DNA of 64,000 bases. Source: Halomonas sp. M4R1S46. GTDB taxonomy: Bacteria; Pseudomonadota; Gammaproteobacteria; Pseudomonadales; Halomonadaceae. The stretch covers positions 3,720,001 through 3,784,000 of the forward strand of contig NZ_CP107008.1 of NCBI RefSeq assembly GCF_025725685.1, given 5' to 3'. Below the pieces are notes generated by a model. The model was given only the letters and a program-made list of their open reading frames with translations. It searched no databases and was not told where the DNA came from. Both the position numbers and the translations under genes were made by a program. Below are positions 32,847-41,622 of the stretch, in pieces (position 1 is the first letter of the stretch; every line of letters starts with the position of its first letter).

Positions 32847-34376
32847 ATGAAAGACACAACAACATCAATACAGTATCAAAAGCCCAGTCTGGCACTGGCC
32901 CTGACCCCCGTGGTGCTGACCCTGCTGGTGCTCGGCATCCAGCTGTTCTATTTCGGCGATTTCACCCCGCACATTCCCCTGGCCATCGGCCTGGCCATCA
33001 CCTCCCTGGTGGGCATCAGGCTGGGGTTCAAGTGGAAGCATATCGAGGCAGGGGTCTTCCACGTCATCCACGTCTCCCTGCCCTCGGTGTCCGTGCTGAT
33101 CTGCGTGGGCATGATCATCGGCGTGTGGATCGCCAGCGGCACCGTGCCGACCCTGATCTACTACGGCCTGACGCTGCTCTCGCCGGCCATCTTCCTGGCC
33201 GCAGCCATGCTGCTCTGCTCGGTGGTCTCGGTCTCGCTGGGGACCTCCTGGGGCACCGTGGGCACCGTGGGCCTGGCGCTGATGGGCATCGGCGCGGGCT
33301 TCGACATCCCGGTGTACTGGACCGCCGGCGCCGTCGTCTCGGGCGCCTTCTTCGGCGACAAGGTCTCGCCGCTGTCGGACACCACCAACCTCGCCCCGGC
33401 CGTCACCGGTACCGACGTCTTCTCCCATATCAAGAACATGATGCCGACGACGGTCCCGTCGATGCTGATCGCCTTCGTCATCTACCTGGTGGCGGGCTTC
33501 ACCCTGATCGATGACCAGGCCGCCTCCTTCGACAAGATCACGGCCATCACCGCCGCACTGGAGGCCAACTTCACCATCTCGCCCTGGCTGCTGCTGCCGG
33601 CGCTGCTGGTGATCGTGCTCGCCGTCAAGCGCATGCCGCCCATCCCCTCGCTGTTCGCCGGCGTGCTGGCCGGGGCGGTCACCGCCATGCTCGCTCAAGG
33701 GGTCGGCGTGCATGACCTGCTCACCTACGCCAACAGTGGCTACGGGATCGAGACCGGCATCGACGCCATCGACAGCCTGCTCAACCGCGGCGGCATCCAA
33801 TCGATGATGTGGACCATCTCGCTGATCCTCATCGCCCTGGGCTTCGGCGGCGCGCTGGAGAAGACCGGCTGCCTGGAGGCGATCATCCGCGCCATCATGA
33901 CCCGGGTGCGCAGCTTCAAGGGCGTGCAGACCTCGGCGGTGCTGACCTCGGTCGCCACCAACCTGGTCGCCGGCGACCCCTACCTCTCCATCGCCCTGCC
34001 CGGCCGCATGTACGCGCCCACCTATCGGGGCCTGGGCTACTCGACCCTGAACCTGTCCCGGGCCATCGAGGAAGGCGGCACCCTGGTCTCCCCGCTGATT
34101 CCCTGGAACGCCGGCGGGGCCTTCGTGATCAGCGCGCTGGGGCTGGGCATCGTCGAGGGCAATGTCGAGAACCTGCTGTACATCCCGCTGGCCTTCGCCT
34201 GCTGGCTGTCGCCGGTGATCGGGCTGATCTATGCGCAGACCGGGCTGTTCTCGCCCAGGGCCAGCGAGGCGGAGCGCGAACTGTGGCAGGCGCAGGACGA
34301 GGCCATCGCCACCGACCTGGGGGCCGCGGGCGCGGCCGGCGTCACCCCCGCGACCAGCCCGACCGCCTCGAGCTGA
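32847..34376 (+). CDS. nhaC: Na+/H+ antiporter, NhaC family
   Basis: Integral membrane antiporter of 509 residues with about 11-12 helices. NhaC-family segments include SLGTSWGTVGTVGLALMGIG, GAFFGDKVSPLSDTTNLAP and NLVAGDPYLSIALPGRMY; the acidic residues in GDK and SDTTN are typical of the ion path. Helical breaks at EEGGTLVSPLIPWNAGG match the second repeat. The family includes malate/lactate exchangers (MleN), so substrate is not certain; in a halophile Na+ export for salt and pH tolerance is the simplest role. The ATG at 32847 has GAAGGAC upstream. A 13-bp stem hairpin follows the gene. Confidence 0.9.
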   Translation: MKDTTTSIQYQKPSLALALTPVVLTLLVLGIQLFYFGDFTPHIPLAIGLAITSLVGIRLGFKWKHIEAGVFHVIHVSLPSVSVLICVGMIIGVWIASGTVPTLIYYGLTLLSPAIFLAAAMLLCSVVSVSLGTSWGTVGTVGLALMGIGAGFDIPVYWTAGAVVSGAFFGDKVSPLSDTTNLAPAVTGTDVFSHIKNMMPTTVPSMLIAFVIYLVAGFTLIDDQAASFDKITAITAALEANFTISPWLLLPALLVIVLAVKRMPPIPSLFAGVLAGAVTAMLAQGVGVHDLLTYANSGYGIETGIDAIDSLLNRGGIQSMMWTISLILIALGFGGALEKTGCLEAIIRAIMTRVRSFKGVQTSAVLTSVATNLVAGDPYLSIALPGRMYAPTYRGLGYSTLNLSRAIEEGGTLVSPLIPWNAGGAFVISALGLGIVEGNVENLLYIPLAFACWLSPVIGLIYAQTGLFSPRASEAERELWQAQDEAIATDLGAAGAAGVTPATSPTASS

Positions 34377-34420
34377 CGACACGACATCCCCCGGCGCAAG
34401 CGGCCGGGACCTCAAGGAGA

Positions 34421-34449
34421 CGCCCCGCCCGGCCCTGCCGGGCGGGGCG
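34421..34449 (+). terminator. Hairpin after nhaC
   Basis: Perfect 13-bp stem CGCCCCGCCCGGC / GCCGGGCGGGGCG with loop CCT, 45 bp after the nhaC stop. No T-run. Confidence 0.6.
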
Positions 34450-34533
34450 CCGTCGTTGCGCCCGGCAACCGTCGGCGGCGGGCCCGGCTAGAGGGGAACA
34501 CCTCGGCAGGGAGCGACTCGATGTCCGGCGGAA

Positions 34534-34562
34534 TTGCGATTTAATCAAATGATTAATACACT
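34534..34562 (+). promoter_or_regulatory. RND operon promoter with palindromic operator in the spacer
   Basis: TTGCGA (34534-34539) and TACACT (34557-34562) are 17 bp apart. The spacer contains the perfect palindrome TTAATCA-AA-TGATTAA (34541-34556), filling all but one base of it. A TetR dimer bound there would block RNA polymerase. The block is strongly AT-rich in a GC-rich region. The TetR gene at the end of the same operon is the obvious candidate for binding. Confidence 0.7.
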
Positions 34563-34618
34563 GCCGGCAACGCCTCGGGCATGCCGATGCCCGGCGATCG
34601 CATGCGAGGAGCGCGCCC

Positions 34619-35731
34619 ATGCCGTTCAACCGCCTTTCGGCCCTCTGGGGGATGCTGGCCGTCCTGTCATGGCTGGCCACGGGCTGCTCGCCGGAGGCTG
34701 GACCACCCTCCGAGCCGCCGCCCACGGTGGTGGATAGCCACGTCATCCAGGCCGGCAACGGGACCGCCATCACCCGCCTCTCGGGCCGGGTCAAGGCCGC
34801 CGAACGCACCTCGCTGAGCTTCGAGATCCCCGGCGAGATCCGCCGCCTGACTGTGGACGTGGGCGAGCGCTTCGCCGCCGGCGAGGTGCTGGCGGCACTC
34901 GACGACGAGCGCTATCGCCTGGTGGCCCGGCAGCGCCGCGCCGAACTCCGCGAGGCCGAGGCCGTGCTGCGCGAGAAGCGCCAGGACTATCGCCGCCAGG
35001 CCAGCCTGGCCGAGAAGGGCTACGTCAGCGAGACGCGGCTGGACGCCGCCCGAGCCGCCATGGGCACCGCCGAGTCGCGCCACGCCTCGGCCGAGGCGGC
35101 CCGGGAGCTGGCCGAGCGCGACCTGACGCTGACCGCCCTGGAGGCGCCCTTCGACGGTTCGGTGAGCCGGCGCCATGCCGAGCCCGCCGAACGGGTCGGC
35201 GCCAGTCAGCCGATCCTCGAGGTGATTTCCGACCGGGAAGGCTTCGAGGTGGAAACCAGCGTGCCCGAGACCCTGGTCGGCGCCCTCGAGGAAGGTTCGC
35301 GCCACGAGGTCATCGTCCCGGCACTCGGCGGCGCCGCGAGCCCCGCCACCCTGCGCCACCTGGGCACCCAGCCGCGCTCCTCCAACGACTACCCGGTGAT
35401 CCTGGCCGTGGACGCTCCCCCCGCCGGCCTGCGCTCCGGGATGACCGCCCAGGTGGCGCTGTCGCTGGCCGAGCCGGACGCCGACGCGACCCTGCCGGTA
35501 CCGCTCACCGCCCTGGTCTACACGGGAGAGGATCGGGCCCATGTGTTGCGCATCACCGAGGCCAGCCGCCTGGAGCGGGTCGAAATCGAGGTGGTGGCGA
35601 TCGACGACGGCCGGGCCCTGGTGCGCGGCGACCTCGCCGCCGGCGAGCGCATCGTGGCTCGCGGGGCCGAGTTCGTCGGTGCCGGGCAGGCAGTGAGCCT
35701 GCTCGGCGAGGGGCCGGAACGCTACAACTGA
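34619..35731 (+). CDS. RND efflux periplasmic adaptor lipoprotein
   Basis: Membrane-fusion protein of 370 residues that links an RND pump to an outer-membrane channel. The signal ends in the lipobox LATGC (about residue 23). Order of domains: barrel-sandwich half (RTSLSFEIPGEIRRLTVDVGE), a coiled-coil hairpin rich in alanine/arginine/glutamate (residues about 95-160), the second half (APFDGSVSRRHAEPAERVG), and a beta-barrel. The ATG at 34619 has GAGGAG upstream. The pump gene starts 7 bp after its stop. No outer-membrane factor gene is in the operon, so TolC or another shared channel is presumably used. Confidence 0.92.
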   Translation: MPFNRLSALWGMLAVLSWLATGCSPEAGPPSEPPPTVVDSHVIQAGNGTAITRLSGRVKAAERTSLSFEIPGEIRRLTVDVGERFAAGEVLAALDDERYRLVARQRRAELREAEAVLREKRQDYRRQASLAEKGYVSETRLDAARAAMGTAESRHASAEAARELAERDLTLTALEAPFDGSVSRRHAEPAERVGASQPILEVISDREGFEVETSVPETLVGALEEGSRHEVIVPALGGAASPATLRHLGTQPRSSNDYPVILAVDAPPAGLRSGMTAQVALSLAEPDADATLPVPLTALVYTGEDRAHVLRITEASRLERVEIEVVAIDDGRALVRGDLAAGERIVARGAEFVGAGQAVSLLGEGPERYN

Positions 35732-35738
35732 GGCCGCC

Positions 35739-38700
35739 ATGAACCTGAGCCAGATCGCCTACCGCCGAAGGCCCGTCTTCTACCTGGCCACCCTGCTGGC
35801 CATGCTGTTCGGCCTGTACAGCTACTTCACCCTGCCGGCCCGGGAGGACCCGGCGATCACCGTGCGCGAGGCGGTGGTCACCACCGCCTTCCCCGGCCTG
35901 CCGGCCGCCCAGGTGGAGGAGAACATCACCAAGCCCCTGGAGGAGAGCATCCGTGCCGTCGGCGAGGTGGAGGAGATTCGCTCGACCTCGATGCGCGGCC
36001 GCTCGATCCTCCACGTCGAGATCCAGGACCGCTACTTCGACCTGGAACAGATCTGGGACGAGGTACGCCAGAAGGTCGAGGCGGCGCGCCCCGCCCTGCC
36101 CGCCGGCACCCGGGATCCGGTGTTCAATGACGACTTCGGCGACGTGGCGGTGGTCACCGCGGCGCTCACCGCCGAGGACTTCCCCCAGGCCGAGCAGCAG
36201 GAGATCGCCGAGCACGTCCGCGCCGCCCTCTACGGCGTACCGGGCACCAAGAAGGTGGAGCTGCTGGGCCTACAGGGCCAGCGCGTGTTCATCGACATCG
36301 CCGAGGCGCGCCTCGCCGAGCTCGGTCTCACCCCCGGCGACCTGGCCGCCCAGATCCAGCGGCGCAACATCTTCCCGCCGGGGGGCGTGCTGGAGGCGGG
36401 GGACCAGCGCCTGGCCCTGGAGGTCAGCGGCGAGTTCACGAGCCTCGAGGCGCTGGGCGACACCGAGCTGCGGCTGCCCGACGGCGGCACCCTGCGCCTG
36501 CGCGACCTGGGCGAGATCCGCCGCGGCTACCAGGACCCGGTGGACAAGCCGGCCTACTTCAACGGCGAGCCGGCCATCGTCTTCGCCGTCTCCATGCTCG
36601 AGGGCCGCAGCGTGCTGGACTACGGCCGGGCCGTCCGGACGCGGCTGGACGAGCTGCGCGCCACCCTGCCGGCGGGCTATCGCCTGGACATCATGACCTT
36701 CCAGCCCGAGCAGGTGGCCAACGCCGTCTACGGGGTGACCCAGAGCGTGCTACAGACGCTGGCCATCGTGCTGGGGGTGGTGATCCTCTTCCTCGGCGTG
36801 CGCACCGGGCTGATCGTCGGCTCGATCATCCCCACGGTGATGCTGGCGACGCTCGCCGTGATGGGCCTGATGGACATCACCCTGCAGCGCGCCAGCCTGG
36901 CCACCCTGGTCATCGCCCTCGGCCTGCTGGTGGACAACGCCATCGTCGTGGCCGAAGACTTCAAGACCCGCCTGGAGGCGGGCAGCAGCCGCGATCAGGC
37001 GCTGAAGGAGACCGGCGGCGAGCTGGCGCTGCCGCTGCTGTCGTCCAGCCTGACCACCATCCTGGTGTTCCTGCCGCTGATGCTCGCCGAGCACGCCGCC
37101 GGCGAGTACACCCGCTCGATCTCCATCGTCATCGCCATCACCCTGCTGAGCTCCTGGTTCCTGTCGCTGACGGTGACCCCGGCATTGTGCCACCGCTTCC
37201 TCAAGGCGCCGCGCCGCGCCGCCGCGCCCGGGGAGCCCACGGACGGCGGCCCCAACCTCTCCGACCGGGCCTTCGGCTGGGTATCGCGGCGCTACGGCCG
37301 GCTGCTGGCCCGGATGCTGCACCACCGGGGGCTGTTCCTGACCGCCATGGCCCTGACCCTGGTGGCCGGGGTGGCGATGATGCAGCTGGTACCCCAGAAG
37401 TTCTTCCCGGACTCGGACCGCAACCAGGTGCTGGTGACCCTCGACTTCCCCTCGGACATCGCCGAGAACGCCACCGACCGGCGGGTCCAGGCACTGAGTC
37501 GCGAGCTGCTCGAGGCCCCCTCGCTGACCGCCGACGTCACCGGAGTGGCCGCCTACGCGGGCTTCGGCGGGCCGCGCTTCGTGCTCTCGCTGACGCCCAT
37601 CGACCCCTCCCCCAACAAGGGCTTCCTGGTCCTCAACGTGGCCGGCCGCGACCGGGTCGAGGCGGTCATCCACGCCACCCGCGACTACCTGGCCACCCGC
37701 CACCCCGACCTCTCGCCCCAGGTCACGCGGATGTTCCTCGGCCCCTCGGACAGCACCCTGCTGCAGGTACAGGTCAAGGGCCCGGACCGGGAGGTGCTGT
37801 TCGCCGCCGCCCAGGAAGTGGAGGCCATCCTGGGCGGCCTCGACGGCGCTCGCGACGTGCGCCAGAGCTGGGAGGCACGGATCCCGTCGCTGACCATCGA
37901 GGTCGACCAGGCCCGGGCGCGCAACGCCGGCATCACCTCCGAGGACATCGCCCAGTCGCTCACCGGCGCCATCGACGGCTACCACCTCAGCCACTACCGG
38001 GAGGGCGACGACATCATCCCCGTGATGCTGCGCTACGCCGACGAGCATCGCCAGAGCATCGCCCGGCTCAAGTCGCTCACCGTCTATCCGCTGGGCACCC
38101 CCGGGCCCGGCGTGCCCCTCAACCAGGTGGCGGACATCGAACTCGACAACGGCTACTACCGCATCGACCGCGAGAACCTGGTGCGCACCATCACCGTGGA
38201 GGGCCGCCACCAGCGCCTCACCGCCGAGGACATGGTGCCGCGGGTGGCGACATCCCTCGACGCGCTGGAAGCCACCCTGCCGCCGGGCCACTGGCTCGAG
38301 TTCGACGGCGTGGTGGTGGAATCCAGGGAGGGCCAGGCGGCCCTGCAGGCCAACCTGCCGCTGTGCCTCGGGCTGATCTTCGTGCTGCTGGTGGCCCAGT
38401 TCAATTCCTTCAAGCGCCCCCTGGTGATCGTTGCCACCATCCCGCTGGTGATCGTCGGCGTGGCGCTGGGCCTGCTCGCCACCCGGGCCAACTTCGGCTT
38501 CATGGTGCTGCTCGGCATCTACAGCCTGGCCGGCATCATCATCAACAACGCCATCGTGCTGATCGACCGCATCGATATCGAGCGCCAGGATTCGGCGCTG
38601 TCGGGACGTGACGCCGTGGTCAAGGCCTCGGCGCGGCGCCTGCGACCGATCCTGATGTCGGCGATCACCACCATCCTCGGCTTCCTGCCGCTGATCATCG

Positions 38701-38843
38701 GCCGCGATCCGCTGTTCTACGGCATGGCCGGGGCCATGGCCTTCGGGCTCGGCGTCGGGACCATCATGAGCCTGGGCGTGGTCCCCGTGCTCTACACCCA
38801 CTTCTTCGGCATCGACACCCGCGCACCGCCCAGGGGAGCCTGA
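35739..38843 (+). CDS. RND efflux transporter, HAE1-like
   Basis: Proton-driven inner-membrane pump of 1,034 residues with the AcrB layout: helix 1 (VFYLATLLAMLFGLYSYF), a large periplasmic porter/docking loop, helices 2-6, a second loop, helices 8-12. Helix 4 has GLLVDNAIVVAED; compared with AcrB (DD) the second aspartate is asparagine, as in several less studied HAE-type pumps, so proton relay may differ slightly. A typical PREDPAITVREA-like start (LPAREDPAITVREAVV) and GGVLEAGDQRLALEVSGEF lie in the porter domain. Substrates cannot be predicted. It forms an operon with the adaptor and a TetR gene (4 bp spacing). Confidence 0.95.
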   Translation: MNLSQIAYRRRPVFYLATLLAMLFGLYSYFTLPAREDPAITVREAVVTTAFPGLPAAQVEENITKPLEESIRAVGEVEEIRSTSMRGRSILHVEIQDRYFDLEQIWDEVRQKVEAARPALPAGTRDPVFNDDFGDVAVVTAALTAEDFPQAEQQEIAEHVRAALYGVPGTKKVELLGLQGQRVFIDIAEARLAELGLTPGDLAAQIQRRNIFPPGGVLEAGDQRLALEVSGEFTSLEALGDTELRLPDGGTLRLRDLGEIRRGYQDPVDKPAYFNGEPAIVFAVSMLEGRSVLDYGRAVRTRLDELRATLPAGYRLDIMTFQPEQVANAVYGVTQSVLQTLAIVLGVVILFLGVRTGLIVGSIIPTVMLATLAVMGLMDITLQRASLATLVIALGLLVDNAIVVAEDFKTRLEAGSSRDQALKETGGELALPLLSSSLTTILVFLPLMLAEHAAGEYTRSISIVIAITLLSSWFLSLTVTPALCHRFLKAPRRAAAPGEPTDGGPNLSDRAFGWVSRRYGRLLARMLHHRGLFLTAMALTLVAGVAMMQLVPQKFFPDSDRNQVLVTLDFPSDIAENATDRRVQALSRELLEAPSLTADVTGVAAYAGFGGPRFVLSLTPIDPSPNKGFLVLNVAGRDRVEAVIHATRDYLATRHPDLSPQVTRMFLGPSDSTLLQVQVKGPDREVLFAAAQEVEAILGGLDGARDVRQSWEARIPSLTIEVDQARARNAGITSEDIAQSLTGAIDGYHLSHYREGDDIIPVMLRYADEHRQSIARLKSLTVYPLGTPGPGVPLNQVADIELDNGYYRIDRENLVRTITVEGRHQRLTAEDMVPRVATSLDALEATLPPGHWLEFDGVVVESREGQAALQANLPLCLGLIFVLLVAQFNSFKRPLVIVATIPLVIVGVALGLLATRANFGFMVLLGIYSLAGIIINNAIVLIDRIDIERQDSALSGRDAVVKASARRLRPILMSAITTILGFLPLIIGRDPLFYGMAGAMAFGLGVGTIMSLGVVPVLYTHFFGIDTRAPPRGA

Positions 38844-38847
38844 CGTC

Positions 38848-39492
38848 ATGGCCCGACTCGCTACACCCGAGCCCACCGACACCCGTGCCCGGCTGATCCA
38901 GGCCGCCATCCGGCTGTTCGGCGAGCACGGCTACAAGGCCACCACCACCCGCATGCTGGCCGAGGAGGCTGGCGCCAACATCGGCTCCATCGCCTATCAC
39001 TTCGACAACAAGCACGGCCTCTACCTGGCGGCGGCCGGCTACATCGCCGATCAGCTGCGCCAGCGGCTGGCGCTCGAGGAGGTGGCGCCGCCCCCCGCGG
39101 ACCGCGACACCGCCCTGGCCGAACTGCGGGTCGTGGTGCGGCGCATGGTGCGCACCTTCGCCGAGGACGACGACTGCCGCCAGTGGCTGCTGCTGGTGAT
39201 GCGCGAGCAGGTCAACCCCAGCGAGGCCTTCGAGATCCTCCAGGCACGGGCGTTCGCCGTCGTCCAGACGACCCTGAGCGGCCTGATCGGCCGGCTCACC
39301 GAGCGCGCCCCCGACGACCGGCGCGTGATCCTCGAGACCCACACCCTGGTCGGCCAGGTCGTGTTCTTCCTGGTGGGCCGGGAGCCCCTGCTGCGCCGCC
39401 TGGGCATGACGGCCTTCGATGCGGCGACCCTGGCCGACATCGAGGCGGTGGTCGAGGGCCATCTGCGGCTCTACGCCGCCCCGGAGGATTGA
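38848..39492 (+). CDS. TetR family regulator of the RND operon (CerR-like)
   Basis: Repressor of 214 residues. The N-terminal TetR helix-turn-helix reads AAIRLFGEHGYKATTTRMLAEEAGANIGSIAYHF (shown here in two parts: residues about 20-35 and 36-55). The C-terminal domain resembles the CerR type (DUF1956), with LLVMREQVNPSEAFEIL. It is the last gene of the adaptor-pump-regulator operon, four bases after the pump stop, so it should control its own synthesis. The palindrome in the operon promoter is its likely operator. The inducer is unknown. Confidence 0.92.
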   Translation: MARLATPEPTDTRARLIQAAIRLFGEHGYKATTTRMLAEEAGANIGSIAYHFDNKHGLYLAAAGYIADQLRQRLALEEVAPPPADRDTALAELRVVVRRMVRTFAEDDDCRQWLLLVMREQVNPSEAFEILQARAFAVVQTTLSGLIGRLTERAPDDRRVILETHTLVGQVVFFLVGREPLLRRLGMTAFDAATLADIEAVVEGHLRLYAAPED

Positions 39493-39502
39493 GGAGCTCA
39501 CC

Positions 39503-39709
39503 ATGCGCCAGGCGATCATCGGCTATCACCGCGACGACGACGGCCACTGGGTGGCCGAGCTGGCCTGCGGCCACAACCAGCACGTCCGCCACCAGCCGCC
39601 CTGGGTCGAGCGCCCCTGGGTGACCACCGCGGAAGGCCGGCGCTCGCGGCTCGGCCTGGCGCTCGACTGCGTCAAGTGCGAGCGGGGCGAGCCAGGGGAC
39701 AGCCCCTGA
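39503..39709 (+). CDS. DUF3565 family small protein
   Basis: Protein of 68 residues. It matches the DUF3565 pattern: QAIIGYHRDDDGHWVAELACGHNQHVRHQPPW (start and end parts seen around residues 3-33), WVTTAEGRRSRLG and a CxxC in DCVKCERGE. With C, H and CxxC it could bind a metal such as zinc; the family has no proven role. It starts 10 bp after the TetR stop with GGAGCTCACC ahead, and so may be cotranscribed with the efflux operon. Confidence 0.8.
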   Translation: MRQAIIGYHRDDDGHWVAELACGHNQHVRHQPPWVERPWVTTAEGRRSRLGLALDCVKCERGEPGDSP

Positions 39710-39758
39710 CACCCGCACGCTAGACTGAGGGAGACAGGTCCCGAGAGGAGCGAGTGCC

Positions 39759-40373
39759 ATGGCCTCGTCCGATGACAAGCTCGCCCGCTACCGCCGGAAG
39801 CGCGACCCGCGCCAGACCCGTGAACCCATGGGCGAGGAGGCCCGCCGCGGCGGGGACGACGACCGGCCGATCTTCGTCATCCAGCAGCACGCCGCCTCCA
39901 CCCTCCACTACGACTTCCGCCTCGAGGTGGACGGGGTGCTCAAGTCCTGGGCGGTGCCCAAGGGCCCCTCCACCGACCCGCGGGTCAAGCGCCTGGCCAT
40001 TCCCACCGAGGACCACCCCCTCGCCTATGCCGACTTCGAGGGGGTCATCCCCGCGGGCCAGTACGGCGCCGGCCGCGTGCTGATCTGGGACCGCGGCCAC
40101 TACCGCAACCTCAAGGAGGGCGAGGACGCGCCCTCGGTCGCCGAGCAGCTCGCCGACGGCCACGCCACGATCTGGCTGGAGGGCGAGAAGCTGCGCGGCG
40201 GCTATGCGCTGATCCACACCCGCCTGGAGAAGGGCAAGGACTGGCTGCTGGTCAAGATCGACGATGAGGCCGCGGATGCGCGGCGCAACCCCGTCTCCAC
40301 CGAGCCCGCCTCGGTCGTCAGTGGGCGCACCCTGGAGGAGATCGCCGCCGAGGAGGGGACGGACGATGCCTGA
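39759..40373 (+). CDS. Stand-alone LigD 3'-phosphoesterase domain protein
   Basis: Protein of 204 residues equivalent to the N-terminal domain of bacterial ligase D, which trims 3'-phosphate and 3'-ribonucleotide ends before end joining. Active-site residues align with Pseudomonas LigD (H42, H48, D50, R52) at H44, H50, D52 and R54 in QQHAASTLHYDFRLEVDG. SWAVPKGPSTDPRVKRLA and GVIPAGQYGAGRVLIWD follow, as usual. A GCTAGACTGAGGGAG stretch 40-50 bp upstream resembles a sigma-S-type -10 region. Its stop overlaps the start of the next gene, a LigD polymerase, by 8 bases. No ligase domain or Ku gene lies in the window. Confidence 0.92.
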   Translation: MASSDDKLARYRRKRDPRQTREPMGEEARRGGDDDRPIFVIQQHAASTLHYDFRLEVDGVLKSWAVPKGPSTDPRVKRLAIPTEDHPLAYADFEGVIPAGQYGAGRVLIWDRGHYRNLKEGEDAPSVAEQLADGHATIWLEGEKLRGGYALIHTRLEKGKDWLLVKIDDEAADARRNPVSTEPASVVSGRTLEEIAAEEGTDDA

Positions 40374-41316
40374 GGCAGGCGAGTCGATCACCATCGACGG
40401 GCACAGCCTGGCGATCTCGCACCGCGACAAGGTGCTCTTCCCCGGGACCCGCCAGACCAAGGGCGACCTGATCGACTACTACGACAAGGTCGCTGCCACC
40501 CTGGTGCCGCACCTCGCCCATCACCCGGTCAGCCTGCAGCGCTTTCCCGACGGCCTCGACGGCGAGGGGTTCTACCAGAAGGATGCCCCGGCGTACTTCC
40601 CCGGCTGGATCCCACGGGTGCGCTTTCCCAAGCGCGAGGGAGGCCACTTCCTGGCGCCGCTCATCGACTCCCGGGCGGCCCTGGTCTACCTGGCGAACCA
40701 GGCCATGATCACGCCCCATCGGTACCTGTCACCGGCCGACGACCTCGAGCATCCCGACCGGATGATCTTCGACCTCGACCCGCCCGAGGGCACCGAGGAT
40801 GCCGCCGTGGTGCGCCGCGCCGCCCTGGATCTGCGCGACCTCCTGGCGGAACTGTCGATGACTGCCTGGGTGCAGACGACCGGCTCACGGGGCTTCCACG
40901 TGGTGGTGCCACTCGACGGCGGCGAGGAGTTCGACGCCGTGCGAGGCTTTGCCCGGGATGTCGCCCGGGTGCTGGTCCGGCGCCAGCCGGCCCGCTATAC
41001 CCTGGCCCAGCGCAAGGCCCAGCGACGCGGACGGCTGTTCCTGGACGTGCTGCGCAACGCCTACGGGGCCACTGCGGTGGCGCCCTATGCGGTACGCGCG
41101 CGGGAGGGCGCCCCGGTAGCCACGCCCTTGTCATGGTCGGAGGTCGAGGGCGGCGCGGCTCCGCGGGACTGGACGCTAGGCAACCTGCTGCGCCGCCTGG
41201 GCCAGAAGGCGGATCCCTGGCGGGACCTGGGCAAACGACGATACCGGCTGGACGCGCATCGCCAGGCGCTCGCGACCCTGCTGGACCGCGAGGCCCCCGC
41301 CGATGAGGAAGGCTGA
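40366..41316 (+). CDS. LigD polymerase (primase-polymerase) domain protein
   Basis: Protein of 316 residues equivalent to the C-terminal polymerase domain of ligase D, an archaeo-eukaryotic primase fold that adds ribo- or deoxynucleotides at breaks. Catalytic acidic residues are D136 and D138 in IFDLDPPEG; the histidine of TTGSRGFHVVVPL and the LDVLRNAYGATAVAPYAVR segment complete the family pattern. The ATG at 40366 overlaps the phosphoesterase gene by 8 bases, so the two are translationally coupled. Thus two of the three LigD activities are encoded as separate polypeptides and the ligase is missing here. It is convergent with a PLDc_N peptide gene 6 bp away. Confidence 0.92.
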   Translation: MPEAGESITIDGHSLAISHRDKVLFPGTRQTKGDLIDYYDKVAATLVPHLAHHPVSLQRFPDGLDGEGFYQKDAPAYFPGWIPRVRFPKREGGHFLAPLIDSRAALVYLANQAMITPHRYLSPADDLEHPDRMIFDLDPPEGTEDAAVVRRAALDLRDLLAELSMTAWVQTTGSRGFHVVVPLDGGEEFDAVRGFARDVARVLVRRQPARYTLAQRKAQRRGRLFLDVLRNAYGATAVAPYAVRAREGAPVATPLSWSEVEGGAAPRDWTLGNLLRRLGQKADPWRDLGKRRYRLDAHRQALATLLDREAPADEEG

Positions 41317-41322
41317 GCCCGG

Positions 41323-41502
41323 CTAGCCCTTGGGGCCGAACAGCAACCAGATGATCAACCCGACCAGCGGGAAGAACAGCAGGACCAGGATCCAGATCAG
41401 CTTGGCCAGGCCACCCGCCGAGCTCTTGGCCACCTTGACGATGGCCCAGATGATGATGATCAGCCAGATCAGGCCCAGCAGGCCACCGACTTCGATACCC
41501 AT
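41323..41502 (-). CDS. PLDc_N domain small membrane protein
   Basis: Protein of 59 residues with two membrane helices, matching the phospholipase D-nuclease N-terminal domain: GLLGLIWLIIIIWAIVKVAKS, a short loop with KLIWILVLLFFPLVG and a closing IIWLLFGPKG. This peptide is found alone or at the start of cardiolipin synthase-type proteins; alone it has no known function. The ATG at 41502 gives the family-typical length; the longer frame has no support. Confidence 0.82.
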   Translation of the reverse strand: MGIEVGGLLGLIWLIIIIWAIVKVAKSSAGGLAKLIWILVLLFFPLVGLIIWLLFGPKG

Positions 41503-41622
41503 GAGATGCCTCCTTGTCCGTTTCCCTTCGACGAAGTGCCGCTCATAGGGGTAGCACAGCGGCCATGAAACGCACAATCGCGGCCGTCGGCGAGTTGCCG
41601 GCGCCCGTCACGCCCCGGCACC

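Noticed and set aside
35739..38843. Loss-of-function of the RND pump because helix 4 has DN instead of DD
   Set aside because: The same arrangement occurs in several RND pumps of this general type, and the rest of the gene is intact.
36750..38909. Minus-strand open frame of 719 codons opposite the RND pump
   Set aside because: Antisense shadow of a certain gene; rich in H, Q and G with no domain.
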